Assembly: GCF_008831305.1 (NCBI RefSeq) | Contig: NZ_ML708619.1 | Location: 1,184 to 65,183, forward strand | DNA from: Kocuria coralli | Lineage (GTDB): Bacteria > Actinomycetota > Actinomycetes > Actinomycetales > Micrococcaceae | Direction of reading: 5' to 3' | DNA: 64,000 nt | Shown: piece by piece, positions 41,934-51,177 of the stretch | How the letters are laid out: every line of letters begins with the position of its first letter | How positions within the stretch are numbered: position 1 is the first letter of the stretch | The notes under the pieces: model-generated | Told to the model about the DNA's origin: nothing | The model's input: only the letters and a program-made list of their open reading frames with translations | Database searches by the model: none | Position numbers and translations under genes: made by a program

Positions 41934-42806
41934 TCAGCTGGCGTGCTCCAGATGGGCCAGGGGCATCCACCGCATCATGAGCCGCCGGAGGGCCACCCCG
42001 GCGCTGTCGAGATCGCCGTCGTCGATCAGATGGATGGCATCGTCGAAGTCCAGCGGGCTGCCGTCGGGCTGGATCGAGTCCGCGATGGAGCCGTAGTCCA
42101 GGCAGATGAGGGAGGCGGCGGAGAAGGTCGCCGACCACTTGGCCAGGCGGCCGAGGTCCTCCGCGAGCTCCTGGAGGTCGTCGTGTTCCAGCTCGCCCAG
42201 CACCTTCGCGCTCCACGCCGCCCGGCGGGCGGCCACGTCCGCGGGAACGGCCAGGCGGTGGGTGATCTCACCGTCGTGATCGGCCGGAGCGCGGTCCTCG
42301 TCCTTGAAGAGGGCGAACCAGCTGATCGGCACGCTCCAGTCGGATTCCCGGGCGTAGACGGGAAGGAAGTGCTCGGGCTCTGCGGACCGCCCGCGGTCGC
42401 GGATCTCGTCGTCCTGCAGGAGCAGGGTGATCAGGGGGTTGGCGCTCTTCTGCTCGGCGGTCGAGACCAGCTGCATGGTGCGCCGCAGGCGCTGCGGTGC
42501 GTGGTACACCGGGAAGTCCGGCGTATCGCTCAAGAGTTCTCGACGAGCCAGGGGCGCGGTCGAGAAGGGGAGCCGCCACAGCGGGTCCTGCGTGGGCGGC
42601 AGGGCGCCCCGTTCCTGGGCGGCCAGGCGCGTGAGCTCTTCCGCCAGCTGGGTGCCCCCGCCGGTCTCCGGGGAGACGGCGCGCGGGACGAGCGGGGCGT
42701 AGATCTCGTCCAGGTCGGCTTCGGCCACGTAGACGCGCAGGCTGAAGCGTTGCGGCACGCCCGTGGCGCCCCGCCAGGCGGTTCCGGCGTTGAGCAGCGG
42801 TGCCAT
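41934..42806 (-). CDS. Hypothetical protein, unknown, downstream of xthA
   Basis: The 290-residue soluble protein was not assigned to a characterised family. It opens with LLNAGTAWRGATGVPQRFSLRVYV, has a central LQDDEIRDRGRSAEPEHFLPVYARESDWSVPISWFALF segment rich in aromatic and acidic residues, and ends with a helical DDAIHLIDDGDLDSAGVALRRL stretch. No signal peptide or membrane segment is present. GAGAAGG precedes its ATG, 7 nt after the xthA stop, so it is translated from the xthA transcript. A link to DNA repair is only positional. Confidence 0.6.
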   Translation of the reverse strand: MAPLLNAGTAWRGATGVPQRFSLRVYVAEADLDEIYAPLVPRAVSPETGGGTQLAEELTRLAAQERGALPPTQDPLWRLPFSTAPLARRELLSDTPDFPVYHAPQRLRRTMQLVSTAEQKSANPLITLLLQDDEIRDRGRSAEPEHFLPVYARESDWSVPISWFALFKDEDRAPADHDGEITHRLAVPADVAARRAAWSAKVLGELEHDDLQELAEDLGRLAKWSATFSAASLICLDYGSIADSIQPDGSPLDFDDAIHLIDDGDLDSAGVALRRLMMRWMPLAHLEHAS

Positions 42807-42813
42807 GACCTTC

Positions 42814-43620
42814 TCAGGACCCGACGTCGATGATCACGGGGGCGTGGTCGGAGGCGCCCTTGCCCTTGCGCTCCTCCCGGTCGATGGAGGCGTCCACGAC
42901 CTTCGCCGCGAGCGCCGGGGAGCACAGCTGGAAGTCGATGCGCATCCCCTCCTTCTTGGGGAACCGCAGCTGGGTGTAGTCCCAGTAGGTGTACACGCCG
43001 GGCCCCGGGCGGTACTGCCGCACCACGTCCACGAATCCCGTCTCCAGGAACGCGTTGAAGGCGGCGCGCTCGGGGGCGGACACGTGCGTCATCTGGTTGT
43101 CGATGAAGAACTGCATGTCCCAGACGTCCTCGTCGCGAGGGGCGACGTTCCAGTCACCGGCCAGGACGATCTCGGCCTCCGGGTCCTCCGCCAGCCACTG
43201 CCCGGCATGCCGGTTGAGGGTCTCGAGCCATGACAGCTTGTACGGCATGTGCGGGTCCTCCAGCCCCCGGCCGTTGGGCACGTACAGGGACCACACGCGG
43301 ACCCCGTTGCAGGTGGCCCCGATGGCGCGGGCCTCCTGGACGGGCTCCTGATCGCCCTTGCCGAACACGGGCTGGTCCGGGAAGGTGCGTTCGACGTCAT
43401 CGAGGCCGACCCGGGAGGCGATGGCCACCCCGTTCCACTGGCTCAGCCCGAAGTGGGCCACTTCGTAGCCGGAGAACTCGAAGACCTCCCACGGGAAGTT
43501 GTCGTCCCTCGCCTTGGTCTCCTGGATCGCCAGAACATCGACGTCCGACCGGTTCAGCCAGGCCTCCACCCGGTCGGCTCGTGCGCGAATCGAATTGACG
43601 TTCCAGGTGGCGATCTTCAT
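42814..43620 (-). CDS. xthA: Exodeoxyribonuclease III / AP endonuclease
   Basis: The 268-residue protein carries the ExoIII/EEP motifs: MKIATWNVNSIRAR at the start, VLAIQETKARD (catalytic Glu), VWSLYVPNGR, LAGDWNVAPRDEDVW (catalytic Asp/Asn) and GASDHAPVIIDV (catalytic Asp-His) at the end. It cuts DNA at abasic sites and degrades 3' ends in base-excision repair. The ATG at 43620, three codons inside the longest frame, is supported by TAGGGT ending 7 nt upstream. Confidence 0.96.
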   Translation of the reverse strand: MKIATWNVNSIRARADRVEAWLNRSDVDVLAIQETKARDDNFPWEVFEFSGYEVAHFGLSQWNGVAIASRVGLDDVERTFPDQPVFGKGDQEPVQEARAIGATCNGVRVWSLYVPNGRGLEDPHMPYKLSWLETLNRHAGQWLAEDPEAEIVLAGDWNVAPRDEDVWDMQFFIDNQMTHVSAPERAAFNAFLETGFVDVVRQYRPGPGVYTYWDYTQLRFPKKEGMRIDFQLCSPALAAKVVDASIDREERKGKGASDHAPVIIDVGS

Positions 43621-44087
43621 GCGCTCCACCCTAGGCCAGATGCCCGGGCCTTGAGTTCGGGCGCCCTCGGGAGGCGAGGGTCTCCACGACCTCGGTCACC
43701 GAGGCTTGTAACTTTTGTCACCGAGCGAAATCTTGGCCGATGAGCACCGGATCCGCGGAGGTGGTCCGGCGCTTCCCAGCGGCGGTTGCTGACATGGGAA
43801 AACATGCGAAATCTAGGGCTTTGAGTGTGTAATCACGGACCTTTTGGCGTCCGCGGGCGGTGCCCAGGAGCATGTCGACACTCTTTCGGGGACGCCGATC
43901 GCGTTGTGCCGGGCCGTCGTCGTTCAGTACCAATGTCTTAGACGCGTCTGGGAGAGCACTGCGCGCTGCGCCACTGGGGGGTGGGGCAGGCAGGGACGCG
44001 TCCGATCCACGAAGCCGGCGAGCGAGCACCATCCTCGGTCGCCCGGCCACGCATTTCAGGTGCATCCGCAGCACCACAGGGGGGAAT
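43621..44087. promoter_or_regulatory. 467-bp divergent gap with hairpins and a Crp/GlxR-like site
   Basis: The minus-strand side holds the xthA -10 box TAGGGT (43628-43633). Two adjacent hairpins follow: CCCTCG/CGAGGG (43664-43680) and CCTCGG/CCGAGG (43690-43704), the second followed by a T-rich run. TGTAA-N6-TCACC at 43707-43722 matches 8 of 10 positions of the TGTGA-N6-TCACA consensus of Crp/GlxR regulators. The remaining 370 bp before the GHL15-like gene hold no ORF with coding bias and no RNA family I recognise. Confidence 0.4.
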
Positions 44088-45278
44088 ATGTCCGCAGTCA
44101 ACGGGCACGGGGGAGGCGGAAGAACCGCACGGGGAGCCGATTCGATCGGCCCTGCCCCCATGGCCTGGGTCAGGTACAGCCCAGGGGGGACGGCGGCGAT
44201 CACGGACACGGAAGTGGAGACGTGGGCGCCGCGCTGCCGGGTCGCCATCTTCGATGCCTGGGAGTCCGCTGCCGCCGAGCGGCTCAAGCTCATCTCCCCG
44301 GCGGTGACCGTGCTCTGCCGTAAGGACCTGGCCACCGTGGATGAGGCCGAGCCCGGGCCGGTGTACTCGTCCGGTGTCTCCCCGGAGCAGGTGCGGCGCA
44401 ACGAGTCCTGGTTCGCCGTCGACCGGGCCGGTGACCGCGTCGGCTGGGGCGATCCACCCGGCCGGTGGCAGATGCGGGCCTGGGACCCTGCCTACCGGGA
44501 TGCCTGGGTCTCCGCCGTGACCGCGGAGCTGGAGGGCTCGCCGTTCGACGGCGTTCTGACCGTCGGCGACATCGAGGAGACCCCGCGGCTGGACCTCCCG
44601 CTGCCGGACCTCGGGTCGACCACCCAGCAGCGCGAGGCCAACGACGACCTCATCGCCGAAGCGGGCGGGGCTCTCCGGGACATCGGCAAGATCCTGGTCG
44701 CCTCCGTGGGCGACGCCCGCCGCTCGCCACGGCGATGGGCCAAGCTGTCGGCGTGGGGCGGTGTGCTCGAGCCGGCATGGCTGAGCACGGTGGGCGGGCG
44801 CATCCTCGACCCCGGCACGGCCCGACAGCAGACGGAGCGGCTCAGCCTGGCCGGCCCGGACGCCGTTCCCGCCGACCCGCTGGTGGTGGTGCGCACCCCG
44901 GTCCAGGCCGATGCACCCGATGCTGACGACCTCACGGGAGCGGGGGAGAGCATGGTGCGCTACGGCCTGGCCGCCTATTGGGTGTTCGGCGGGGGACGCG
45001 GCGTGTACGGGGCGAGTTCGCCGGACGGCAGCCGCAGCCATTGGATACCGGAGATGGCCTGGGATCTGGGCGAGCCCATCCAGGAGCCGGAATGCGTGGT
45101 GAACCTCTGGACGCGCACCTTCACCAAGGGCCGCGCCGTGGTCAACCTGGCGAGCGACGGACGGCGGCGGCGTCACGTCACCCTGCCGAGCGGCTACGTG
45201 CTGCCCGACGGGAGCGAGCCGCCCACGCAGATGGTGCTGGGGGCCCACGAGGGGCTGGTCCTGCGCAGGGACTTCTGA
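44088..45278 (+). CDS. Hypothetical glycoside-hydrolase-like protein (GHL15 type)
   Basis: The 396-residue protein resembles the putative glycosyl hydrolase-like family GHL15: an opening WVRYSPGG and VAIFDAWESAAAERLKLISPAVTVLCRKD (strand-helix-strand of a TIM barrel), then SWFAVDRAGDRVGWGDPPGRWQMRAWDPAYRDAWV, FDGVLTVGDIEETPRLDL with an acidic pair where a barrel active site is expected, and a late WTRTFTKGRAVVNLAS. No signal peptide is present, which is odd for a secreted glycanase. No enzyme in the family has a firm activity. AGGGGGG precedes the ATG. A long leader with hairpins lies upstream. Confidence 0.65.
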   Translation: MSAVNGHGGGGRTARGADSIGPAPMAWVRYSPGGTAAITDTEVETWAPRCRVAIFDAWESAAAERLKLISPAVTVLCRKDLATVDEAEPGPVYSSGVSPEQVRRNESWFAVDRAGDRVGWGDPPGRWQMRAWDPAYRDAWVSAVTAELEGSPFDGVLTVGDIEETPRLDLPLPDLGSTTQQREANDDLIAEAGGALRDIGKILVASVGDARRSPRRWAKLSAWGGVLEPAWLSTVGGRILDPGTARQQTERLSLAGPDAVPADPLVVVRTPVQADAPDADDLTGAGESMVRYGLAAYWVFGGGRGVYGASSPDGSRSHWIPEMAWDLGEPIQEPECVVNLWTRTFTKGRAVVNLASDGRRRRHVTLPSGYVLPDGSEPPTQMVLGAHEGLVLRRDF

Positions 45279-45305
45279 CCCCGGCCGCTGCCCCTCAGCG
45301 TCCCC

Positions 45306-46127
45306 TCAGCGCCACCAGGTGTCGAGGATGCTGACCGGGGTGGTCCGCTTGTGCCGGGTGGACAGCCAGCGGGCCTCGATCTGCCCCGCGATGGCGTCGT
45401 CGACGTCCTTGCCCTCGAGGTAGTCGTCGATGTCGTCGTAGGTGATGCCGAGTTCGGTCTCGTCCGTCTGCCCCGGGGCGCCGTCGAGCAGATCTGCGGT
45501 GGGCACCTTGTTCCACACGGATTCGGGTCCGCCCAGATGCTTGACGAGCGAACGGATCTGGCGCTTGTCGAAGCCGAAGTTCGGCAGGATGTCCGCCCCG
45601 CCGTCGCCGAACTTGGTGAAGAAGCCCGTCACGGACTCCGCGCCGTGGTCGGTGCCGACCACGAGGAGGCGCCGTTCGCCGGCCAGGGCGTACTGCGCGA
45701 CCATTCGGGCCCGGGCCTTGACGTTGCCCTTGTTGTAGTCGGTGATCGCTCGGCCGGTGGACTCCTCGAAGGCCTCGACCATGCCGTCCACGGCCGGTCC
45801 GACGTTGAAGTCGACCACCTCGTCCGCCTGGATGAACTGCAGGGCGATCTGGGCGTCGTCCTCGTCGTGCTGGACGTTGTAGGGCAGGCGTACGGCCACG
45901 AAGACCGCACCGTACTCCTCCTCGCGCAGCCGTTCCGCCGCGAGCTGGCACAGCCTGCCCGCCAGAGATGAGTCGACTCCGCCGGAGATGCCCAGGACGA
46001 ATCCTCCGGCTCCCGTGGCCTTGGCGTAGTCGCACAGGAACTGGACGTGCTCCTCGATCGCACCGGCGGGATCGATGGTGGGCGCGACGCCCATTTCCTC
46101 GACGATGACCTTCTGCAGTTCGCGCAT
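45306..46127 (-). CDS. nadE: Ammonia-dependent NAD+ synthetase
   Basis: The 273-residue protein has the PP-loop ATP-pyrophosphatase site [76 protein letters not shown]-type residues and a C-terminal KRTTPVSIL. It makes NAD+ from deamido-NAD+, ATP and ammonia. No glutaminase domain is attached, so ammonia is used directly. TACCAT ends 6 nt before ATG 46127 and fixes the start 39 codons inside the longest frame. Confidence 0.96.
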   Translation of the reverse strand: MRELQKVIVEEMGVAPTIDPAGAIEEHVQFLCDYAKATGAGGFVLGISGGVDSSLAGRLCQLAAERLREEEYGAVFVAVRLPYNVQHDEDDAQIALQFIQADEVVDFNVGPAVDGMVEAFEESTGRAITDYNKGNVKARARMVAQYALAGERRLLVVGTDHGAESVTGFFTKFGDGGADILPNFGFDKRQIRSLVKHLGGPESVWNKVPTADLLDGAPGQTDETELGITYDDIDDYLEGKDVDDAIAGQIEARWLSTRHKRTTPVSILDTWWR

Positions 46128-46287
46128 GCGGCCATGGTAGCCAGGGTGTGTTTCACCGTGGTGTCGGTGATCTCCGGAGTGCGGAAGCGCGCGAGAGCAC
46201 TCGACATCGGGAGAATCCCGGGCGCTGGGCACCTGCGTTCGCATATCTGATTTGACGCCGTATACCAGGGCAACAAGTTAATCTCCG

Positions 46288-46307
46288 CCCGTATCTGCGG
46301 GTATGGT
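46288..46307 (+). promoter_or_regulatory. Promoter of the molybdate operon with adjoining dyad
   Basis: TATGGT (46302-46307) ends 6 nt before ATG 46314. Directly abutting it is the dyad CCCG-TATCTG-CGGG (46288-46301), a possible operator for the HTH-Mop protein encoded next. Confidence 0.45.
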
Positions 46308-46313
46308 GCGCTC

Positions 46314-46712
46314 ATGGCCACCTTCTCCGTGACTGACGCGGCCCACTTCCTGGGAGTCAGCGACGACACCGTCCGCCGCTGGATCGCCGCGGGCAGGCTG
46401 ACCGGCTCCAAGACTCCCTCCGGCCACACGGTCGTGGACGGTCTCGAGCTGGCCCAGCTGGTCAGGGAGCAGGCCGTCTCACCCGCCGACCCGACGCATG
46501 TCTCCAGCTCCGCCCGCAACCGCTTCGTGGGGCTGGTCACCGCGGTGACCTCGGACACGGTGATGTCGCAGGTCGAGCTGCAGTGCGGGCCGCACCGGGT
46601 GGTGTCGCTCATGAGCACGGAGGCCGTGCGGGATCTCGGCCTCGAGCCGGGGGCGGTGGCCACCGCAGTCATCAAGTCCACGAACGTCATGGTGGAGGTA
46701 CCGGGCGCATGA
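46314..46712 (+). CDS. Molybdopterin-binding (Mop/TOBE) protein with N-terminal MerR-like HTH
   Basis: The 132-residue protein joins an excisionase/MerR-type helix-turn-helix (VTDAAHFLGVSDDTVRRWIAAGRL, residues 6-29) to a single Mop domain (SSARNRFVGLVTAVTSDTVMSQVEL ... VTAVIKSTNVMVEV). Mop domains bind molybdate or tungstate, so this should be a DNA-binding sensor or storage protein of the molybdate operon. It overlaps modA as ATGA. As ModC in this operon lacks its own TOBE domain, this protein may also supply oxyanion sensing to the transporter, which is inference. Confidence 0.87.
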   Translation: MATFSVTDAAHFLGVSDDTVRRWIAAGRLTGSKTPSGHTVVDGLELAQLVREQAVSPADPTHVSSSARNRFVGLVTAVTSDTVMSQVELQCGPHRVVSLMSTEAVRDLGLEPGAVATAVIKSTNVMVEVPGA

Positions 46713-47545
46713 ACATCTTCCGTCGCAGTCCAGATCGTCGCAGTCCAGATCGCGGGCCGGGCCCGGGCGGGTTCACCCGGAAGACGACGACAGCCTTGGC
46801 GGGCGGGGTGATGCTGAGCCTGGCCCTGGCCGGCTGCGGCTCCGGGGGCGGTGACGACGCCACCGAGGAGGAGCAGACCCTCTCCGTGTTCGCCGCGGCC
46901 TCCCTGACCGACTCGTTCGAAGACCTGGCAGGCGAGTTCGAGGAGCAGCACCCCGGCGTCGACGTCGAGCTGAACTTCGCCGGATCGTCCACGCTGGTGA
47001 CCCAGCTGCAGGACGGCGCTCCGGCCGACGTGTTCGCCTCCGCCGACGAGGCCAACATGGACAAGGCCGTGGACGCCGGACTGGTGAATGGGGAGCCCAG
47101 CATCTTCGCGACCAACCTGCTGACCATCGCGGTGCCCGCGGGCAACCCGGCGGGGATCACCTCGTTCGAGGACCTGGCGGGGGAGGGCGTCAACGTCGTG
47201 GTGTGCGAGCAGCGCGTGCCCTGCGGTGCCGCGACGGAGCGGATCGAGGAGATCACGGGCACCACCCTGAGCCCGGTCAGCGAGGAGAGCGCGGTGACCG
47301 ACGTGATGGGCAAGGTGACCTCCGGCCAGGCCGATGCGGGAGTGGTCTACAAGACGGACGTCACCGCCGCCGGCGATGCCGTGGAGGAGGTCGAGATCGC
47401 CCAGACCGAGGAGGCGATCAACCGGTACCCGATCGCCGCGCTCGAATCGTCCGCCGACGCCGACCTGGCCCGTGAGTTCATCGACTTCATCCAGGGCTCG
47501 CGTGGCCAGGAACGGCTGGCCGAGGAGGGCTTCGGAGCTCCGTGA
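46709..47545 (+). CDS. modA: Molybdate ABC transporter substrate-binding lipoprotein
   Basis: The 278-residue protein has a lipoprotein signal with LALAGC (Cys43), then the ModA domain: [33 protein letters not shown] (oxyanion-binding Ser/Thr), [16 protein letters not shown] and [12 protein letters not shown]. It captures molybdate outside the membrane. The n-region contains a doubled RRSPD from a perfect 15-bp tandem duplication at 46721-46750. It overlaps both neighbours by 4 nt. Confidence 0.94.
   Translation: MNIFRRSPDRRSPDRGPGPGGFTRKTTTALAGGVMLSLALAGCGSGGGDDATEEEQTLSVFAAASLTDSFEDLAGEFEEQHPGVDVELNFAGSSTLVTQLQDGAPADVFASADEANMDKAVDAGLVNGEPSIFATNLLTIAVPAGNPAGITSFEDLAGEGVNVVVCEQRVPCGAATERIEEITGTTLSPVSEESAVTDVMGKVTSGQADAGVVYKTDVTAAGDAVEEVEIAQTEEAINRYPIAALESSADADLAREFIDFIQGSRGQERLAEEGFGAP
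46721..46750 (+). repeat. Perfect 15-bp tandem duplication in the modA signal-peptide region
   Basis: The unit CGTCGCAGTCCAGAT occurs twice in a row (46721-46735, 46736-46750), doubling RRSPD in the positively charged n-region. Confidence 0.9.
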
Positions 47546-48432
47546 CGGCAGCGTCATCGTCGGAAGCACGAGCTCCCGCGGGCGACGACGGGACGTCGCG
47601 GTCCGGCGGACCCTCCGGGCGGGGCCGCCGCAGGCCCCGGTCCTACCTGTCGCTGCCATGGTGGGTCACGATTCCGGCCGTTGCGGGCGCCCTGTTCGTC
47701 GTCCTGCCCGTGCTGGGAATGCTCCTGCGGGTCGATCTGAGCAGCTTCTGGGGCCTGATCACCTCCGAGTCCTCGCTGGCCGCCCTGTGGCTCAGCCTGC
47801 GGACGGCGGCCACCAGCACGGTGCTGTGCGTGCTGCTCGGGACACCGCTCGCACTGGTGCTGGCCCGCTCCAGCTTTCCCGGCCAGCGGTTCCTGCGGTC
47901 CCTGATCCTGCTGCCCCTGGTGCTCCCCCCGGTCGTGGGCGGTATAGCCCTCCTGCACGTCTACGGGCGGGCCGGTCTGCTGGGGCAGCATCTCGAAGTC
48001 ATGGGTCTCTCGATCGCCTTCACCACCACCGCCGTCGTGATCGCCCAGACCTTCGTCTCCCTGCCCTTCCTGGTGGTGGGGCTGGAGGGCGCCCTGCGCA
48101 GCGCGGGCACCCAGTACGAGGGGCTCGCCGCCACGCTGGGGGCGGGGCCCGGGACCGTGCTGCGGCGTATTACCCTGCCCCTCGTGCTGCCGGGCCTGGC
48201 CTCCGGAGCCGTGCTCGCCTTCGCCCGGAGCCTGGGCGAGTTCGGGGCCACCCTGACCTTCGCGGGCTCGCTGCAGGGAGTCACCCGCACGCTGCCGCTG
48301 GAGATCTACCTCCAGCGGGAGACGGATCCCGACGCCGCGGTGGCGTTGTCCCTGGTGCTTGTGGCCGTGGCGATCGCCGTCGTGGGGCTGTCGGCACCGA
48401 GAGCACGTGCCGCGGCCAGGGGCGTGCGATGA
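47542..48432 (+). CDS. modB: Molybdate ABC transporter permease
   Basis: The 296-residue protein starts at GTG (GTGA overlap with modA). After a hydrophilic N-terminus of about 35 residues it has five to six membrane helices with [16 protein letters not shown] and the EAA-type loop [23 protein letters not shown], followed by [11 protein letters not shown], which is typical of ModB. It forms the channel for molybdate. Confidence 0.93.
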   Translation: MTAASSSEARAPAGDDGTSRSGGPSGRGRRRPRSYLSLPWWVTIPAVAGALFVVLPVLGMLLRVDLSSFWGLITSESSLAALWLSLRTAATSTVLCVLLGTPLALVLARSSFPGQRFLRSLILLPLVLPPVVGGIALLHVYGRAGLLGQHLEVMGLSIAFTTTAVVIAQTFVSLPFLVVGLEGALRSAGTQYEGLAATLGAGPGTVLRRITLPLVLPGLASGAVLAFARSLGEFGATLTFAGSLQGVTRTLPLEIYLQRETDPDAAVALSLVLVAVAIAVVGLSAPRARAAARGVR

Positions 48433-49064
48433 GCCTGACGTTCCGCGCGCGCATCCCGGAGCGCGAGGTCGAGGCCGAGTTCGAGCTCGGCCAGGGGCGC
48501 ACGCTCGGCATCACCGGTCCCAACGGGGCCGGGAAGTCCACCATTCTGGGGGTGCTGGCGGGTCTTCTGATCCCCGCCTCCGGCCGCGGCACGGTCGGGG
48601 GGCGCGTGCTCTTCGACCTCGACGACGCCGGCCGCGGTACCTGGGTGCCCCCGCATCGCCGGGGCGTGACGCTCATGGCCCAGCGTCCCCTGCTGTTCCC
48701 CCACCTGACGGTGCTGGAGAACGTCGCGTTCGCCCCACGATCACGGGGGCTGGGACGCAGCGCAGCACGGGACAAGGCCATGCAGTGGCTCGAGGACCTG
48801 TCCGCCACGCGTTTCGCCGACCGGCGCCCCGAGGCTCTCTCCGGAGGGCAGGCGCAACGCGTGGCCCTGGCGCGTGCGCTCGCCGCCGAACCGGAGGTCC
48901 TCCTGCTCGATGAGCCCCTCGCCCCCGTGGACGCCGGCGGCAAGACCGAGCTGCGCGAGCTGCTGGTCCGGGTGCTCGCGGGGAGGACGGCGGTGGTGGT
49001 CAGCCACGACCCTCAGGATGTCGGGGAGCTGGCCCAGGAGGTTCTTGAGCTCGGCGGACGATGA
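48429..49064 (+). CDS. modC: Molybdate ABC transporter ATP-binding protein, lacking the C-terminal TOBE domain
   Basis: The 211-residue ATPase has Walker [13 protein letters not shown], a Q-loop [11 protein letters not shown], signature [15 protein letters not shown], Walker [13 protein letters not shown] and switch His [10 protein letters not shown]. It ends at the ATPase domain; most ModC proteins are about 350 residues and carry a C-terminal Mop/TOBE domain. The stop is clean and no homologous sequence continues in other frames, so this is a short form rather than a recent truncation. Start ATG overlaps modB (ATGA). Confidence 0.93.
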   Translation: MSLTFRARIPEREVEAEFELGQGRTLGITGPNGAGKSTILGVLAGLLIPASGRGTVGGRVLFDLDDAGRGTWVPPHRRGVTLMAQRPLLFPHLTVLENVAFAPRSRGLGRSAARDKAMQWLEDLSATRFADRRPEALSGGQAQRVALARALAAEPEVLLLDEPLAPVDAGGKTELRELLVRVLAGRTAVVVSHDPQDVGELAQEVLELGGR

Positions 49065-49203
49065 CAGCCGCCCGCCCCGACGGTGGCACGCAGCGGCGAG
49101 CCTCACTAGGGTGTGCCGTGGGGCACATCAGCGGTCGCGCGGCGAGGAAGCCGGCCCCATGGCCCATGGTGACCCCGGAGACCAGACATCCAGGAGATCA
49201 GTC

Positions 49204-50244
49204 ATGACCGGACATATAGCGTTCATCGGCCTGGGCAACATGGGCGGGCCCATGGCGGCGAACCTGGTGGCGGCGGGTCACCGCGTGGTCGGATTCGACC
49301 TCGTCCCGGCAGCCCTCGAGGCGGCTTCCGCACGAGGGGTCGAGGTCGCCGGGACCGGTGCGGCCGCCGCAGCGGGCGCCGATGTCGTGATCACCATGCT
49401 GCCCAGCGGCCGGCATCTTCTGGAAGCGTACGAAGGCGCGTCCGCGGCTGCCGAGGTCCCGCCGGCTCCAGGGGGAGGCGAGCCGGTCTCCGCGCCCGCC
49501 GCATCGGGTCTCCTGGCCGCCGCGCAGGCGGGAACGCTCTTCCTCGACTGCTCGACGATCTCCGTCCAGGACGCCCGAGCCGCTGCGGACCTGGCCCGGA
49601 CCGCCGGTCACCGGCCGGTCGACGCGCCCGTCTCCGGCGGGGTGGTGGGCGCCGAAGCGGGGACGTTGACCTTCATGGTGGGGGCCGAGGACGCCGAGGC
49701 CCGCGCGGTGTGGCCGCTGCTCGAGGTCATGGGGAAGAACCTGGTCCACTGCGGCGGCTCCGGAGCCGGACAGGCCGCGAAGGTCTGCAACAACATGATC
49801 CTGGGCGCCTCCATGATCGCAGTCTCGGAGGCCTTCGTGCTGGGGGAGCGGCTGGGCCTGACCCACCAGGCCCTGTTCGATGTCGCCGCGCATTCCTCGG
49901 GGCAGTGCTGGGCGCTGACCACGAACTGCCCGGTGCCCGGCCCCGTCCCCGCCTCACCGGCCAACCGCGACTACGAGCCCGGGTTCATGGGCGCGCTCAT
50001 GGCCAAGGACCTCGGCCTGGCCATGGACGCGATCGCCAGCACGGGTACCGGTGCCCGCATCGGGCCGCTGGCAGCGCAGATCTACCGCGCCTTCGCGGAG
50101 GAAGGCGGCGCGCACACCGACTTCTCCGCGATCATTAACACCATCCGCGAGGCATCGGATGCCCCGGCCACCAGCCGATCCGGTGGTGCGGCCGGCAATG
50201 CAGGTCACGACCCAGCCCCCGACAGTTCGGAGAACCCGGCATGA
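49204..50244 (+). CDS. mmsB: 3-hydroxyisobutyrate dehydrogenase-type oxidoreductase
   Basis: The 346-residue protein has the N-terminal NAD loop [38 protein letters not shown] for substrate binding and [12 protein letters not shown] with the catalytic Lys, as in MmsB, which oxidises 3-hydroxyisobutyrate to methylmalonate semialdehyde in valine breakdown. An insertion of about 20 Ala/Pro/Gly residues follows the MLPSG segment, and the last 30 residues are a disordered tail. AGGAGA precedes the ATG. It overlaps the enoyl-CoA hydratase gene by ATGA. Confidence 0.9.
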   Translation: MTGHIAFIGLGNMGGPMAANLVAAGHRVVGFDLVPAALEAASARGVEVAGTGAAAAAGADVVITMLPSGRHLLEAYEGASAAAEVPPAPGGGEPVSAPAASGLLAAAQAGTLFLDCSTISVQDARAAADLARTAGHRPVDAPVSGGVVGAEAGTLTFMVGAEDAEARAVWPLLEVMGKNLVHCGGSGAGQAAKVCNNMILGASMIAVSEAFVLGERLGLTHQALFDVAAHSSGQCWALTTNCPVPGPVPASPANRDYEPGFMGALMAKDLGLAMDAIASTGTGARIGPLAAQIYRAFAEEGGAHTDFSAIINTIREASDAPATSRSGGAAGNAGHDPAPDSSENPA

Positions 50245-51056
50245 ACACGCAAGACCCGGCGGACGGGACGAACCAGTCCGCGCAGCGATACCAGAACATC
50301 CGGGTGGAGACCCGGGAGCGGGTGGGTCTGATCACCCTGGACCGGCCCAAGGCCCTGAACGCGCTGAATGCGCAGACCATGCGTGAAACCGTGGCCGCGG
50401 TACAGGCCTTCGACGCGGACCGGGGCATCGGGACCATCCTGCTGACCGGCTCCGAGAGGGCTTTCGCGGCGGGGGCCGACATCAAGGAGATGGCGTCCCA
50501 GGACTACGCGGACGTCTACCTCGCCGACTGGTTCGCGGACTGGGACGGTTTCACCCGGGTGCGCAAACCCATCGTGGCGGCGGTCTCCGGCTATGCCCTG
50601 GGCGGCGGATGCGAGCTGGCGATGATGTGCGACGTCCTGATCGCCGCGGACACGGCGCAGTTCGGGCAGCCCGAGATAGATCTCGGCGTCCTGCCCGGCA
50701 TGGGTGGCTCGCAACGCCTGACCCGCGCCGTGGGCAAGGCCAAGGCGATGGACATGATCCTCACGGGACGCCGCATGGACGCCGCGGAGGCCGAGCGTTC
50801 GGGCCTGGTCTCCCGGGTGGTCCCCGCCGACGAGCTGCTCGACCGAGCCCTCGAGGTGGCCGCGACCATCTCGACGCGATCGCTGCCTGCCGCGCTGGCC
50901 GCCAAGGAGGCCGTGAACGCGGCATTCGAGACCACCTTGGCCCAGGGCGTGCTGTTCGAGCGCCGGGCTTTCCACGCCGCTTTCGCCACGGAGGACCAGA
51001 AGGAGGGCATGGCGGCGTTCGCGCAGAAGCGCCAGGCGGAGTTCAAGCACCGCTGA
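50241..51056 (+). CDS. Enoyl-CoA hydratase
   Basis: The 271-residue crotonase-fold protein has the oxyanion-hole segments [15 protein letters not shown] and [15 protein letters not shown], the two catalytic acidic residues in the [20 protein letters not shown] region and a C-terminal trimerisation helix region. It hydrates 2-enoyl-CoA to 3-hydroxyacyl-CoA. Translationally coupled to the mmsB-like gene, it fits valine/isobutyryl-CoA or general fatty-acid breakdown together with the acyl-CoA enzymes that follow. Confidence 0.94.
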   Translation: MNTQDPADGTNQSAQRYQNIRVETRERVGLITLDRPKALNALNAQTMRETVAAVQAFDADRGIGTILLTGSERAFAAGADIKEMASQDYADVYLADWFADWDGFTRVRKPIVAAVSGYALGGGCELAMMCDVLIAADTAQFGQPEIDLGVLPGMGGSQRLTRAVGKAKAMDMILTGRRMDAAEAERSGLVSRVVPADELLDRALEVAATISTRSLPAALAAKEAVNAAFETTLAQGVLFERRAFHAAFATEDQKEGMAAFAQKRQAEFKHR

Positions 51057-51073
51057 CCGCAGTATCAATTGCT

Positions 51074-51160
51074 GGACGAGTCGCCATTTCGCTCGCCAGA
51101 CTTCGTCGAGTGGTCGATCACCTCGCCCATGAGCTCGGATGGGCGATCAAACTGACGGTT
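51074..51160. repeat. Intergenic palindrome family, diverged copy 6
   Basis: TCGCCCAT (51123-51130) pairs with ATGGGCGA (51139-51146) around an 8-nt loop. Aligned by its CGAGT start and GCCCAT/ATGGGC core, the stretch 51108-51155 has the same length as the family consensus but many changes. A second imperfect hairpin (CTGG-CGAG) lies just upstream. It separates the convergent hydratase and AMP-binding genes. Confidence 0.55.
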
Positions 51161-51177
51161 CGCCGGAGAGGGCGGCT

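Noticed and set aside
43621-44087. c-di-AMP (ydaO-type) riboswitch before the GHL15-like gene
   Set aside because: The gap contains GTAACTTTTGTCAC-like sequence that recalls some actinobacterial wall-gene leaders, but the conserved ydaO core elements could not be found.
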